This document shows, piece by piece, positions 40,113 to 49,310 of a stretch of 64,000 nt of DNA (position 1 is its first letter; the number at the start of each line of letters is the position of its first letter). The stretch covers positions 1 to 64,000 of the forward strand of contig WHTZ01000028.1 of NCBI GenBank assembly GCA_009377495.1. The letters run 5' to 3'. The position numbers and the translations under genes were made by a program. The notes beneath the pieces are model-generated. The model saw only the letters and a list, made by a program, of their open reading frames with translations, did not search any database and was not told the origin of the DNA. Origin of the DNA: Luteitalea sp. Its GTDB lineage: Bacteria; Acidobacteriota; Vicinamibacteria; Vicinamibacterales; Vicinamibacteraceae.

Positions 40113-42791
40113 ATGCCACGAAGAAGGGATCAGGGGTCAGGGGTCAGTGCGACAGATCGGGGTGGTCTCGGGCTCTTGCCAGGCGATCTCGTACGGCTTC
40201 GTGACCGCACGTGGCGCGTCGCCGCGAGGCGGCACCAAGACGAGGTCACCGCGCTCGCACTGACGGGGCTGGAAGCCGACAATCGGCACGATGCGAGAAC
40301 CGTGCTCGCGCCCTTCGAGCACATCATGCCCGTTGGGTGCTCGACCCGGCCGCAACGCGTCACGCTGGGTCGCTGGCTGCGCGGCCTGGTGGCTCTGGGT
40401 CTCAACGACGGTCCGTACGAGTTGCCGCGGGCGGCCGTCCTGGCACGCGTCGCGCTGCTCCCGTACCAACTCGCGCCAGCACTGGCCATTCTCAACGGCC
40501 ACGCATCCCGCGTTCTCGTGGCCGACGAGGTGGGACTCGGGAAGACCATCCAGGCCGCCATCCTGCTTCGCGAGCTCACCGACCGGGGTCTCGTGCGCCG
40601 CGCCCTGATCGTTGTCCCGGCCAGCCTGCGAGAGCAGTGGCAGTCGGAGCTGGCAACTCGGGTGGACATCCGCGCAGAGCTGTGTGACGCATCCTGGGCG
40701 ACGCGGGTTGGTCGCACGCTGCCACCGGACGCGAATCCGTGGCAACTCCCACACGTGTGTCTCGTGTCGCACGACTACGTGAAGCAGCCGGAACTGCTCA
40801 ACGCCGTCGCCGCCTGCTCCTGGGACCTGCTCATCATCGACGAAGCACACACGCTCACGCCGCCCACGTGGCGGGCCGAGGCTGGCCAGCGGCTCGGACA
40901 CGCCGCACGTTGGCTCGTCCTGCTCACAGCCACGCCGCATCGCGGTGACGAGACCGCGTTCCGCGCGCTCTGCGAGACGGGCCGCCTCGGTCGTGACGAT
41001 GTGCTCGCGCTGTTCAGGCGGACGCGGGAAGATGTCGGCCTTCCACGCGCACGTGTCACGCGCTTGCTGCGCGTCCGACCCTCGATGGCCGAGGTGCGCC
41101 TCCACGCCGAGCTCACCCGATACGCCGCACGCGTTTGGGCAGAACCCTCGGTAACCGCTGGCGCCCGCCTCGCAACCGTCGTGCTCACCAAGCGCGCGTT
41201 ATCGAGTGCCTCGGCGCTCGCCCGATCGCTCCAGCGACGCCTCGACCTTCTCGAGGCGGAGCCCGACCATCTGGATGCAGAGCAGCTCGCATTGCCACTC
41301 GACGTCACGGCCGAGCCTCCGTGTCCCGAGGACGACTTGTCGGACGTGGAGTTGAGGGCGCCTGGTCTCTTCGACCGGAGGCTCGAGCGGCGCTGGCTAG
41401 CCGCACTGAGCACGCTCGCAATGCGTGCGCAGCGGACCGAGCAGAAGCGCGCCGCGCTGATGCGGCTCGTGCGGCGGACACGGGAACCTGTCGTGGTGTT
41501 CACCGAGTATCGGGACACGCTGGTGATGCTGGTACACGCCCTCGCGCGGGTCGCATCGGTGGCCACGCTGCACGGCGCGCAGGCACCCGAGGAGCGGCGT
41601 GAGGCGCTCGCCCGCTTCGGCGACGGTCGGGCCATGGTCCTCGTTGCCACCGACGCCGCGTGCGAGGGCCTCAACCTGCACGCGCGCTGCCGTTTCGTCA
41701 TCGTGTACGAGCTGCCGTGGAATCCGAACCGGCTCGAACAGCGCGTCGGTCGCGTCGATCGGCTTGGGCAGACGAGGCGCGTCCACGTGGTCGAGCTCGT
41801 GCTCTCAGGCTCGCGCGAGGACATCGTCCTCGCCCGCCTGAGCGCGCGCCGGTCACGGATCGCTGCGGCGCTCGATCCCGGCCGCGACAGGTCCATGGGT
41901 ACGCCGCTTCAGACCGCGATGGTCGTCGGATACCAAGGTGATATCGCTGATCGGCTCGACGGTGAGCTCGGAGGTGGCAGCAGCGAGGCGGTCGATTCGA
42001 TGCGCGTGCTCACCTCCCGCGACCAGGCGGATCCCTCCGATGCACCGGTCGATGGATCGCTCGTGCATTCGAGGCTCGACCTCGACGAAGAGAGCCGGCG
42101 CGCGTCGGTTGACCTGCAACGCCTCCGCCAGCTCACTGCTTTGTGGGGTCGTACGATGTCGCATGATCACACCACGCGCGTTCGTGAAGCGGACCTGTCA
42201 TGTCTTGCCGCACACATCCATCGACGCGCACCCTGGGTCGCCGGGCTCGACTCGCGCGACCAGGTGACACGCCGCGGCATGCGGAAGACCGGTGCTGCGC
42301 TTGCGCTGGTCTTCGCAACGGAACTGCAGGACGTGTCTGGGCGCTCGCTCGTCTCTATCCCGACGGTGCTGCTCGCACCGTGCTCTCCACTTTGCGACCG
42401 AGTGTCAGCAGTACGCCTCCCGTTCAAGGGACGCACTAGCGTAGCCGTCATGCAGTTGCTCGAACATCTCGCGACGAGCCCGGAGTTACGCACACGCGTG
42501 GCGGCGGTCACCAAGGCATCGGTCGCCGCAGCTCGCGAAGCCGATCAGCGCCTGCTCGCGCGGCTGCATGAGCGTGAAGCGCGAATTCACGAGGCGCGTG
42601 CTCGACTCGCAAGGGCTCACATACCTGATCTGTTTGGGCGCCCACACCCGCACCTGGTGCAGTACGCCGAGGCGAGAGCAGCCCCGGGAGGAGGCGCCCT
42701 GTCGAGCGCGCCGGACGAGACGCCCTATGTCACACGTGTGTCGTTGCAGCTCGCGCTCCTGCTTCCCCGATTTCTGATTCCTGACTCCTAG
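40113..42791 (+). CDS. SNF2-family DEAD/DEAH helicase of a defence-like module
   Basis: About 892 residues. SF2 motifs: Walker A ADEVGLGKTIQAA, IIDEAHTL, LLTATPHRGD, then in the second lobe VFTEYRDTLVMLVHAL, LVATDAACEGLNL and QRVGRVDRLGQ, as in RapA and DrmD-like helicases. The C-terminal 300 residues are coiled or unassigned. The start is uncertain: ATG 40113 is taken, but a 7-mer repeat covers residues 5-12 or so and a TTG at 40176 (MPGDLVRLRDRTW) is equally possible. A large adenine methylase gene follows. A DrmD-DrmMI-like pair is the closest known arrangement. Confidence 0.88.
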   Translation: MPRRRDQGSGVSATDRGGLGLLPGDLVRLRDRTWRVAARRHQDEVTALALTGLEADNRHDARTVLAPFEHIMPVGCSTRPQRVTLGRWLRGLVALGLNDGPYELPRAAVLARVALLPYQLAPALAILNGHASRVLVADEVGLGKTIQAAILLRELTDRGLVRRALIVVPASLREQWQSELATRVDIRAELCDASWATRVGRTLPPDANPWQLPHVCLVSHDYVKQPELLNAVAACSWDLLIIDEAHTLTPPTWRAEAGQRLGHAARWLVLLTATPHRGDETAFRALCETGRLGRDDVLALFRRTREDVGLPRARVTRLLRVRPSMAEVRLHAELTRYAARVWAEPSVTAGARLATVVLTKRALSSASALARSLQRRLDLLEAEPDHLDAEQLALPLDVTAEPPCPEDDLSDVELRAPGLFDRRLERRWLAALSTLAMRAQRTEQKRAALMRLVRRTREPVVVFTEYRDTLVMLVHALARVASVATLHGAQAPEERREALARFGDGRAMVLVATDAACEGLNLHARCRFVIVYELPWNPNRLEQRVGRVDRLGQTRRVHVVELVLSGSREDIVLARLSARRSRIAAALDPGRDRSMGTPLQTAMVVGYQGDIADRLDGELGGGSSEAVDSMRVLTSRDQADPSDAPVDGSLVHSRLDLDEESRRASVDLQRLRQLTALWGRTMSHDHTTRVREADLSCLAAHIHRRAPWVAGLDSRDQVTRRGMRKTGAALALVFATELQDVSGRSLVSIPTVLLAPCSPLCDRVSAVRLPFKGRTSVAVMQLLEHLATSPELRTRVAAVTKASVAAAREADQRLLARLHEREARIHEARARLARAHIPDLFGRPHPHLVQYAEARAAPGGGALSSAPDETPYVTRVSLQLALLLPRFLIPDS
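40125..40147. repeat. Short 7-mer tract at the helicase 5' end
   Basis: GGGATCAGGGGTCAGGGGTC, three units in the sense GGGGTCA orientation, which contains no stop codon in any frame. Confidence 0.65.
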
Positions 42792-42835
42792 ACATCTTCT
42801 AAGGCCGAAGTCGTGAGAGATGAAGCCAGTTTTCT

Positions 42836-43028
42836 GAAGGGCGGCCTTAGAAGCTGTCTTAGGCGCGGCCGCCGTCGGCGGCCGCGCATCTAGTAGCGAA
42901 GATCCGCCCCACCGTGGTTCGCCTAGGCTCGGCGGTTTGAGGCGGAGCTTCGCTACTTGTCACCTTCATGGTAGGGCGGCCCTTTAGGACCGCCGTGATC
43001 GGCGGGGCTAAAGCCCCGCCCTTACGGT
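42836..43028. repeat. Cluster of palindromic repeats between helicase and methylase
   Basis: GCGCGGCCGCC/GGCGGCCGCGC (42863-42887, 3-nt loop). AGTAGCGAAG and its complement CTTCGCTACT flank a 30-50 bp spacer (42892-42958). Then GGCGGCCCTTTAGGACCGCC and GGCGGGGCTAAAGCCCCGCC follow. No gene is present in this 313-bp gap. Confidence 0.75.
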
Positions 43029-43104
43029 CCACACAACTGTCCAGACAAGTGACGTGCGGGATCAGAGGCCCGCGCGACGCGGTCTCTTCTTACGGTGTCA
43101 CGTC

Positions 43105-46100
43105 ATGGAGGGTCTCAACGGTCCACTCATCTCCCATCACACGGCGACGCATCTGATCTGGTCGGTGTTTCGTGGCCGGCTGGGCGAGCAGAGTGTCGCT
43201 GGCGCAGGCCGGCGCTTCCGCGCGGGGCGACGGCGCGCGCGCGCCATGCTCGGCCCCGCATCCGGCCTGCGTGCGGTGATGGACGTAGCCGTCGTTCCGC
43301 TGCTCACACTGCTCGGCTACACGGTGTGTCGCGCGATTCGGGAGAAGGATGCGCTGTTCGGTGAGCTGCAGGCGCCGCGGGACGTTCAGCTCGGTCTGGT
43401 CGTTCTGTCGTGGGACGCATCGCTGGCGGCTGTTTGGCGGGCCACGGTGCGCGACGGCTTGGCACGCGGCATCCGCTGGTCGATCTGTTGTAACGGCACT
43501 CGCCTGCGCGTTGTCGACGTCCGACGCTCGCACGCGCGACGTTACGTCGAGTTCGACCTCGCAACTGCTGAGCGTGACCCCGCGCTGTTTGCCGTGCTGT
43601 GGGCGTTGTGTCGAGGCGTGGCATTTGCGTGTCCGGGGCCGCGGTCTCGGTCCGAGGAGGCCGACGATACGCTGTTCGCACAGGTCGTTTCGCTCTCAGC
43701 ACGTCACGGGGTGAATGTGTGCCGGTCGCTGCACGGCGGCGTGCGGGCGGCTCTGGATCGCTTGTCCTCGGCTCTCGCATCGAGCCGCCGAGTCTCCACC
43801 GGCACGGGGCAGCCAGGCCTCGCCGAGCAGTCGCTCACGCTCATCTACCGGCTCCTCTTCCTGCTCTTTGCCGAGGCGCGACGGCTCGTGCCGGTGTGGC
43901 ATCCGATCTATCGAGCGAGCTACTCGATGGCGGCACTGGTTGACGCGCTCCGCTCGGCGCGCCCGTCGGTTGGCTTGTGGTCGTCGCTCCAAGCCACCTG
44001 CCGGCTCGCCCACAGCGGCTGCCGATTCGAGAACCTCGTCGTCACACCGTTCAATGGCCGGCTGTTCGCGCCGGCGCGCACGCCGCTTGGCGAGGCAGCG
44101 CGCGTGCCCGATCCCGTCATGCGTGACGTGCTGCTCGCGCTGACGACCCGTCAGACCTCCAGCGGCCGCGAGCACATCTCCTACGCGGATCTGGGAGTCG
44201 AGGAGCTGGGCGCCGTCTACGAACGCGTGCTCGATCACGCAGCGTCGTTCGATCGGAAGGGGTCAGGGATCAGGGGTCAGGGGTCAGCAGGGGTCGAAGG
44301 GTCCTCGACGCGCAAGGATACGGGCACCTTCTATACACCGCGGCCGATCACCGATTTCCTGGTGCGTCGTACCCTCGCGCCGCTCGTCGCCGAGGCGCGA
44401 AGCGACGAGATCCTCACACTGAAGGTGCTCGACCCGGCCATGGGCAGTGGGGCGTTCCTGGTTGCCGCATGCCGATTCCTGGCCGAGGCGTACGAACGCG
44501 CACTGGTCACCGAGCAGCAGGTCGGGCCGGCCGAGATCACAGACGAGGCGCGGGCGACGTTTCGGCGGCTGGTGGCACAGCGCTGCATCTACGGCGTCGA
44601 TCTCAACCCGATGGCCGTACAGCTCGCCCGGCTCTCACTCTGGCTGGCGTCGCTCGCGGCGGACGCACCCCTGACGTTCCTCGATCACCACCTGCGCGTG
44701 GGCAATAGCTTACTGGGCGCGTCGCTGGCCGACATCGCCCGGCGGCCGCCGGGTGCGCGGCCAGGCGCGCGGCCTCAATCCACGCGGCCACGCAATGGAC
44801 AACTCCCGCTGTTCGACGTGCAGGCGCTCGAGGCAGACCTACGCGCCACGCTCCCCGACATCTGCCGGCTCGCGCTGGACGCGGATACGTCGCCGCGGGT
44901 GGTTGCGGCCAAAGAGCGCGGCCTGGCGGCCTTCCTCTCCGACGGATCGCCACTCGCCAAATGGCGGCGCGCGCTCGACTTCTGGTGCGCGTCCTTCCTC
45001 CAGCCGGACGGCCTGCCGCTGTCGAACGCGATCGGCCGTGGCATCCTCGACGACCTCCTGGGGCGACCATCCGTGGTGCCGCGGCGTGTGTGCGACGCGT
45101 GGCGCGCGCGGGCAGGCGAGGTGGCACGCGATGCCCGGCTCTTTCACTGGACACTCGAGTTCCCGGAAGTGTTCGCCGAGACAAATGACGGACCGCCACG
45201 GGGACGCGGGTTCGACGCGGTGCTGAGCAATCCTCCGTGGGATATGCTGCGCGCCGACACGCGCGCCGATCGGGACGCGGCCCGCGCACGCGCGAGGAGC
45301 TTGACACGCTTCGTACGCGACGCAGGTGTCTACGCGACCGGCCGCGAGGCACACGTGAATTTCTATCAGCTCTTCGTGGAGCGCACGCTGCAGCTCGTCC
45401 GGCCGGGTGGCCGGCTTGGTGTGGTGCTGCCGTGGGGCCTTGCGTCCGACGTCGGCTCGTGCCACCTGCGTCAGCGGCTCCTCGACACCTGCGTGGTGGA
45501 TACCCTCGTCGGGTTCGAGAACAGTCGAGGCGTGTTTCCGATCCATCGCAGCGTGCGCTTCTTGCTGCTCACCGCCTCGGCCGGCGGACGCACGGAGCAC
45601 GTGCCGTGTCGGTTAGGATTGGTCGCACCGAGCGAGCTCGATCGCATGCCTGATGCTGGTCATGGTGAGCCACACGTGTCGTGGACGCCTCTCGCCACAT
45701 CGTTACTGCGTCGAATGTCGGGATCACGCCTAGCGATCCCCGATGTGCGATCGCCCGACGCGCTCCGCTTCCTTACCCACGTCTGCGCCCTGGCGCCAGC
45801 GCTAGGTAGCCCAGACGGCTGGAATGCGCGCTTCGGGCGGGAGCTGCACGCAACAGACGATCGCGCCCGCCTGCGGCCACCCGGTAACGGGATACCGGTT
45901 GTGGAAGGCAAGCAGCTCCAGCCCTTTTCCGTCGACGTCGTGGGCGCACGCGCAAGCGTGCCGCTCGATCTACTCCCACGCGGTCTCGGCGCAAGCCCAG
46001 GTCGGCTCGCACGAGTCCTCCGCGCGCGCCTGGCGTATCGAGACGTGGCCTCGGCCACCAACCGCGTGAGTCTCATCGCCGCCATCCTGCCCGCCATGAC

Positions 46101-46494
46101 CGTGTCGACGCACACGGTGTTCACGCTCGAGAGTCCGCTCGACCTCGAGGAACAGCGGTTTCTCTGTGCCGTGTTCAACAGCTACGTCGCGAACGCGTAC
46201 GTCCGGCTCTTCATGAGTAGCCACGTGACCGCTGCGCTCCTCGCGACATTACCCGTGCCCCGACCGCCTCGCGGCAGTGACGAGTACGCGACGATCGTCT
46301 CACTGGCCGGCCGTGTGCTCGACGATCCGAGGGATCTGGCATCGCAGGCGGCGCTGCAAGCCGCGGTGGCCCACCTCTATCGCTTGGATGCAGCGCTCTT
46401 TGCACACGTCCTCGCAGCCTTCCCGCTCGTGGAGGCGGATCTGCGGCGAACCGCGATGGAAGAATTCACTCGACGGCTGCACGAGCCCGGCTGA
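43105..46494 (+). CDS. Eco57I-type N6-adenine DNA methylase (possible type IIG/defence)
   Basis: 1,129 residues from ATG 43105. The N-terminal region (about 1-380) of unknown fold could hold a nuclease or helicase-interacting domain. KDTGTFYTPRPITDFLV leads into the methyltransferase core with motif I VLDPAMGSGAFLVAAC, the catalytic NPPW in FDAVLSNPPWDML, and LVRPGGRLGVVLPWGL. The C-terminal region (about 800-1129) looks like a target-recognition or TaqI-specificity domain. A 7-mer repeat is inserted in frame just before the methylase core. With the upstream SNF2 helicase it forms a DISARM- or BREX-like pair, but no DrmA/B/C or Pgl/Brx partner is in the window. Confidence 0.88.
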   Translation: MEGLNGPLISHHTATHLIWSVFRGRLGEQSVAGAGRRFRAGRRRARAMLGPASGLRAVMDVAVVPLLTLLGYTVCRAIREKDALFGELQAPRDVQLGLVVLSWDASLAAVWRATVRDGLARGIRWSICCNGTRLRVVDVRRSHARRYVEFDLATAERDPALFAVLWALCRGVAFACPGPRSRSEEADDTLFAQVVSLSARHGVNVCRSLHGGVRAALDRLSSALASSRRVSTGTGQPGLAEQSLTLIYRLLFLLFAEARRLVPVWHPIYRASYSMAALVDALRSARPSVGLWSSLQATCRLAHSGCRFENLVVTPFNGRLFAPARTPLGEAARVPDPVMRDVLLALTTRQTSSGREHISYADLGVEELGAVYERVLDHAASFDRKGSGIRGQGSAGVEGSSTRKDTGTFYTPRPITDFLVRRTLAPLVAEARSDEILTLKVLDPAMGSGAFLVAACRFLAEAYERALVTEQQVGPAEITDEARATFRRLVAQRCIYGVDLNPMAVQLARLSLWLASLAADAPLTFLDHHLRVGNSLLGASLADIARRPPGARPGARPQSTRPRNGQLPLFDVQALEADLRATLPDICRLALDADTSPRVVAAKERGLAAFLSDGSPLAKWRRALDFWCASFLQPDGLPLSNAIGRGILDDLLGRPSVVPRRVCDAWRARAGEVARDARLFHWTLEFPEVFAETNDGPPRGRGFDAVLSNPPWDMLRADTRADRDAARARARSLTRFVRDAGVYATGREAHVNFYQLFVERTLQLVRPGGRLGVVLPWGLASDVGSCHLRQRLLDTCVVDTLVGFENSRGVFPIHRSVRFLLLTASAGGRTEHVPCRLGLVAPSELDRMPDAGHGEPHVSWTPLATSLLRRMSGSRLAIPDVRSPDALRFLTHVCALAPALGSPDGWNARFGRELHATDDRARLRPPGNGIPVVEGKQLQPFSVDVVGARASVPLDLLPRGLGASPGRLARVLRARLAYRDVASATNRVSLIAAILPAMTVSTHTVFTLESPLDLEEQRFLCAVFNSYVANAYVRLFMSSHVTAALLATLPVPRPPRGSDEYATIVSLAGRVLDDPRDLASQAALQAAVAHLYRLDAALFAHVLAAFPLVEADLRRTAMEEFTRRLHEPG
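44258..44298. repeat. 7-mer repeat inserted in frame in the methylase gene
   Basis: GGGGTCAGGGATCAGGGGTC and further units encode KGSGIRGQGSAGVEG within the methylase, between the N-terminal region and the KDTGTFYTP segment. The reading frame is kept. Confidence 0.8.
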
Positions 46495-46496
46495 AC

Positions 46497-46580
46497 CGGG
46501 CTCGGCGCGGCTAAAGCCGCGCCCTACCGTTCGTCGTAGGGAGCCGGCGGTAGGGCGGCCCTTCAGGGCCGCCATTCGGG
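46497..46580. repeat. Palindromic repeats after the methylase gene
   Basis: GGCGCGGCTAAAGCCGCGCC (46504-46523) and GGCGGCCCTTCAGGGCCGCC (46554-46573), separated by TAGGGAGCCGGCGGTAGGG. They are of the same family as the cluster before the methylase. Confidence 0.75.
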
Positions 46581-46606
46581 CAGAATGGCGCATTCACGGT
46601 CGTCTG

Positions 46607-46930
46607 TCATCGCTGAAGCATCGCCGCCCAGAAGGTCCCGCCGAGAACGGCCAGCACGGCGAGCGTCACGAGCGTGAAGAACCAGTCTCGCGCGAGCGCG
46701 AACCCCACCACTGAGACAATGACGCGCAACACGGGCGTCACGATGAGCGCAATGAGGCCCGCGTGGAGCAAAGGTAGCGACACGGCGTACTCGACACGAA
46801 ACGCCCAGAGCATGAGCCCAACCGCGAGTAACACCGTCGCCAGAAACACTCCACCGCCCAAAATTCGGCCGAGGATGAGCTCGAGCCGATCGAGCGTGCG
46901 AGCGTCGTGGCTCTCGGACAGATGGCTCAT
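46607..46930 (-). CDS. DUF1634 membrane protein
   Basis: 107 residues from ATG 46930, with three predicted membrane helices (GGVFLATVLLAVGLMLWAF, LLHAGLIALIVTPVLRVIVS, FFTLVTLAVLAVLGGTFW). This is the DUF1634 pattern, which commonly accompanies TauE/SafE permeases. Its start overlaps the TauE gene stop by 4 bp. It is presumed to be an accessory subunit of that exporter. Confidence 0.88.
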   Translation of the reverse strand: MSHLSESHDARTLDRLELILGRILGGGVFLATVLLAVGLMLWAFRVEYAVSLPLLHAGLIALIVTPVLRVIVSVVGFALARDWFFTLVTLAVLAVLGGTFWAAMLQR

Positions 46931-47748
46931 CGCGCCTCCACGAACATCAGAATCGACACGGCGAGCAGCACGCATGCCAGCAGGACTTTCAGCCATTTCG
47001 CTCGCGCGCGGTCGCCAACCCAGAGGCCGGCACGCGACCCCGCGAGCACGCCGAGGACGGCTGCCGCGGCGAGATGGGGCACCACGTCGCCATGGGCATA
47101 GTAGAGGGGGACCGTCGCGACAGCCGTCACGCCAATCATCAGCGAGCTCGTCGCAGCGGCGACCCGCATCGGCACGCCGCACCACACGTTCAACGCCGGG
47201 ACCTTGAGAATGCCGCCGCCAATGCCGAGGAGCCCCGACACGTTGCCGGCGAGAAATGACATACCAAGCGCCACCGGCATGCGCTTGATGCGGTACGTCA
47301 CGTGACGGCCGCGCTCATAGGAGTAGAAGCGCCCACCCAGCCAACCAGGGTCGGCCGCCTCGTCGAGAACAGCGACGAGCTCGTTCCGCTGGTGCAACAT
47401 CACTATCGCAATGAGCACCGTCACAATGCCGAACAGCGTACTGAGCGTCTGGTGCGAGAGCGTCAGCGCGGTGAGACCGCCCGCGAGGCCACCGAGCGTG
47501 GTGGCAATCTCCAGCACCATCCCGAGCCGCACGTTGATCAGGCGGCGGCCGGCGCTCCCGGCGGTGACCATACTGGAGGTGGCAATGACGGCGAGCAGGC
47601 TGATGGCGGCGGCATGCCTGAAGGGGAGGCCGAGGCCCAGCGTTAGCAGCGGGACGAGAAAGACACCACCACCCAGGCCGAGCAGCGCACCCAGCACGCC
47701 GGCGACCACACCGCCGCCCATCACGAAGAGTACGGAGAGCGCTGTCAT
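46927..47748 (-). CDS. TauE/SafE-family sulfite/anion exporter-like permease
   Basis: 273 residues, polytopic. The duplicated family motif is visible: GALLGLGGGVFLVPLL near the N-terminus and GNVSGLLGIGGGILKVPAL in the second half. Likely transport of a sulfur-containing anion such as sulfite or a sulfonate; the substrate is not determined. It is coupled to the DUF1634 gene. Confidence 0.92.
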   Translation of the reverse strand: MTALSVLFVMGGGVVAGVLGALLGLGGGVFLVPLLTLGLGLPFRHAAAISLLAVIATSSMVTAGSAGRRLINVRLGMVLEIATTLGGLAGGLTALTLSHQTLSTLFGIVTVLIAIVMLHQRNELVAVLDEAADPGWLGGRFYSYERGRHVTYRIKRMPVALGMSFLAGNVSGLLGIGGGILKVPALNVWCGVPMRVAAATSSLMIGVTAVATVPLYYAHGDVVPHLAAAAVLGVLAGSRAGLWVGDRARAKWLKVLLACVLLAVSILMFVEAR

Positions 47749-47873
47749 CGCGGGGTCATCTTAGACTGGGAAACGGGCCAGCTCTCATCTTCGGGACGGC
47801 GACGAGGCCATCCGAAAAACGAGGGTTGTCCTCCTTTTTCCGATCTAGAATGACGCGTTCGCAAGGATCGCCC

Positions 47874-49220
47874 ATGGCCGCCCGCCTCACCGCCTACTTG
47901 GTCTCCCTCATTGTCGCGGCGACGCTCATTGCCGGCCTCATCGTAGGAGCGCAAAATGACGGGGACGCTCCGGTGGATCTCATCGTGTACAACGGTAAGG
48001 TCTACAGGGGTCCGGATGAGCCGCCGGCCGAAGCCGTGGCGGTCCGTGGTGACCGCATCCTGCGCGTCGGCAGTAATTGGGAGGTCAGGCGGTTGCGCCG
48101 CCGCCAGACGCACCTCGTTGACGCACGCGGCGGGACGGTCTTGCCCGGTTTCAACGAGGCCCACGCCCGTGTGGTCGAGGGTGGCCTCTCGCTCGATGAA
48201 GGTGCTCAGACGCTGCTCGAGCCGGTCGTGCCGCAGCACAGCCGCGCCCGGCGACTGCAGGCCATCCGTAACGCGATCGCCGAAGCCCACCGATTCGGCA
48301 TCACGAGCATTCAGGACACGGCAGCAGGCGCTGAAGACCTCGAGCTCTACGAACAGTTACGCGCGAAAGATGAGCTGACCGTGCGGGTCTACGCGGTCTT
48401 GGCGGTGCGCGCTGGTTTGACCGATGAGGACGCCGCGCGCCTCGACGCCGTCCGGAAACAATACCCGGACGATCCGCTGCTGAAGACGGGCGGCGTGCGA
48501 CTGACCGTGAACGATCTGCCCACCTTCGCGCGCCAGAATCGTGAGCGAGCTGCCGTTGGCACGCCCGATCGTCACGCGTCGCTGGAGCTTCCGGGTCAGG
48601 CCGGGAGCAACGCGCCCTCAGGTCTAACACCAGCAGAGCTGAATCGGATCATCGCGCTGATGGACCGGCGCGGCTGGCAGGTGGTCGCTCACGCGCCGAG
48701 TGACGATGCTGCGAGCATGGCGCTCGACGCGTTCCTACACGCGGTCGAGGTCAACCGTCCCGGGGCACCGGGCCGCCGCCATCGCATCGAGCTGGACGTC
48801 CCCTTGGCTGACGTCGATTGGCGTCGCTTCGAGTCGCTTGGCCTTCTCGCAGATCTACCGTCCTCGGCGGCGTCGTTCTTGGAGCTCTTCGACGCGAGTG
48901 ATCACGTGCTGCTCAGCAGCCGGTGGCCACGCGATTCGCTCGATCCGCTTCCCACCATTTTCGCGGCCGCCGACACGGAGTCCGACGCCTACGCGCTCGC
49001 GGCAGCCATCGACGCCTACACGCGCGCGCCCGCTTACGCGTCGTTCGACGACAAGCGCAAGGGCATCATCGCGCCTGACATGCTTGCAGATCTCGTCGTG
49101 CTCTCCACAGACATCTTCTCGCTGCCTCCCGACCAGTTGGCAGAGAGTGTCGTCGAAGTCACCATCTTCGATGGACGCGTTGTCTATACCCGCGGGAAGA
49201 GCGATTCGCAGACCGAGTAG
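47874..49220 (+). CDS. Amidohydrolase-3-like (YtcJ-like) protein without the metal site
   Basis: 448 residues from ATG 47874, with AAGGATC upstream. The N-terminal membrane anchor or signal is AYLVSLIVAATLIAGLIVGA. The family frame is clear: VDLIVYNGKVY, AVRGDRILRVGSNWEV, LPGFNEAHARVVEGG, FGITSIQDTA, and the end MLADLVVLSTDIF. The metal-binding HxH, expected in the PGFNDAHxH segment, reads HAR, and the later histidine stretches are replaced (RIELDVPLAD, LSSRWPRDSLDP). It is also shorter than the usual 550 residues. Probably an exported non-catalytic homologue. Confidence 0.82.
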   Translation: MAARLTAYLVSLIVAATLIAGLIVGAQNDGDAPVDLIVYNGKVYRGPDEPPAEAVAVRGDRILRVGSNWEVRRLRRRQTHLVDARGGTVLPGFNEAHARVVEGGLSLDEGAQTLLEPVVPQHSRARRLQAIRNAIAEAHRFGITSIQDTAAGAEDLELYEQLRAKDELTVRVYAVLAVRAGLTDEDAARLDAVRKQYPDDPLLKTGGVRLTVNDLPTFARQNRERAAVGTPDRHASLELPGQAGSNAPSGLTPAELNRIIALMDRRGWQVVAHAPSDDAASMALDAFLHAVEVNRPGAPGRRHRIELDVPLADVDWRRFESLGLLADLPSSAASFLELFDASDHVLLSSRWPRDSLDPLPTIFAAADTESDAYALAAAIDAYTRAPAYASFDDKRKGIIAPDMLADLVVLSTDIFSLPPDQLAESVVEVTIFDGRVVYTRGKSDSQTE

Positions 49221-49221
49221 C

Positions 49222-49310
49222 GTGACAAGGTGTGGAGTGCCAGGGGCGAGGTGCCAGGGTTGTCTCAGGTTTCAGGATCCGGTTCTCAGGCTCACCCTGT
49301 CACCCTACTC
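49222..49310. repeat. 7-mer repeat element
   Basis: CCAGGGGCGAGGTGCCAGGG, TTGTCTCAGG (core variant) and CTCACCCTGTCACCC. It covers the end of the PfkB kinase gene on the opposite strand. Confidence 0.65.
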
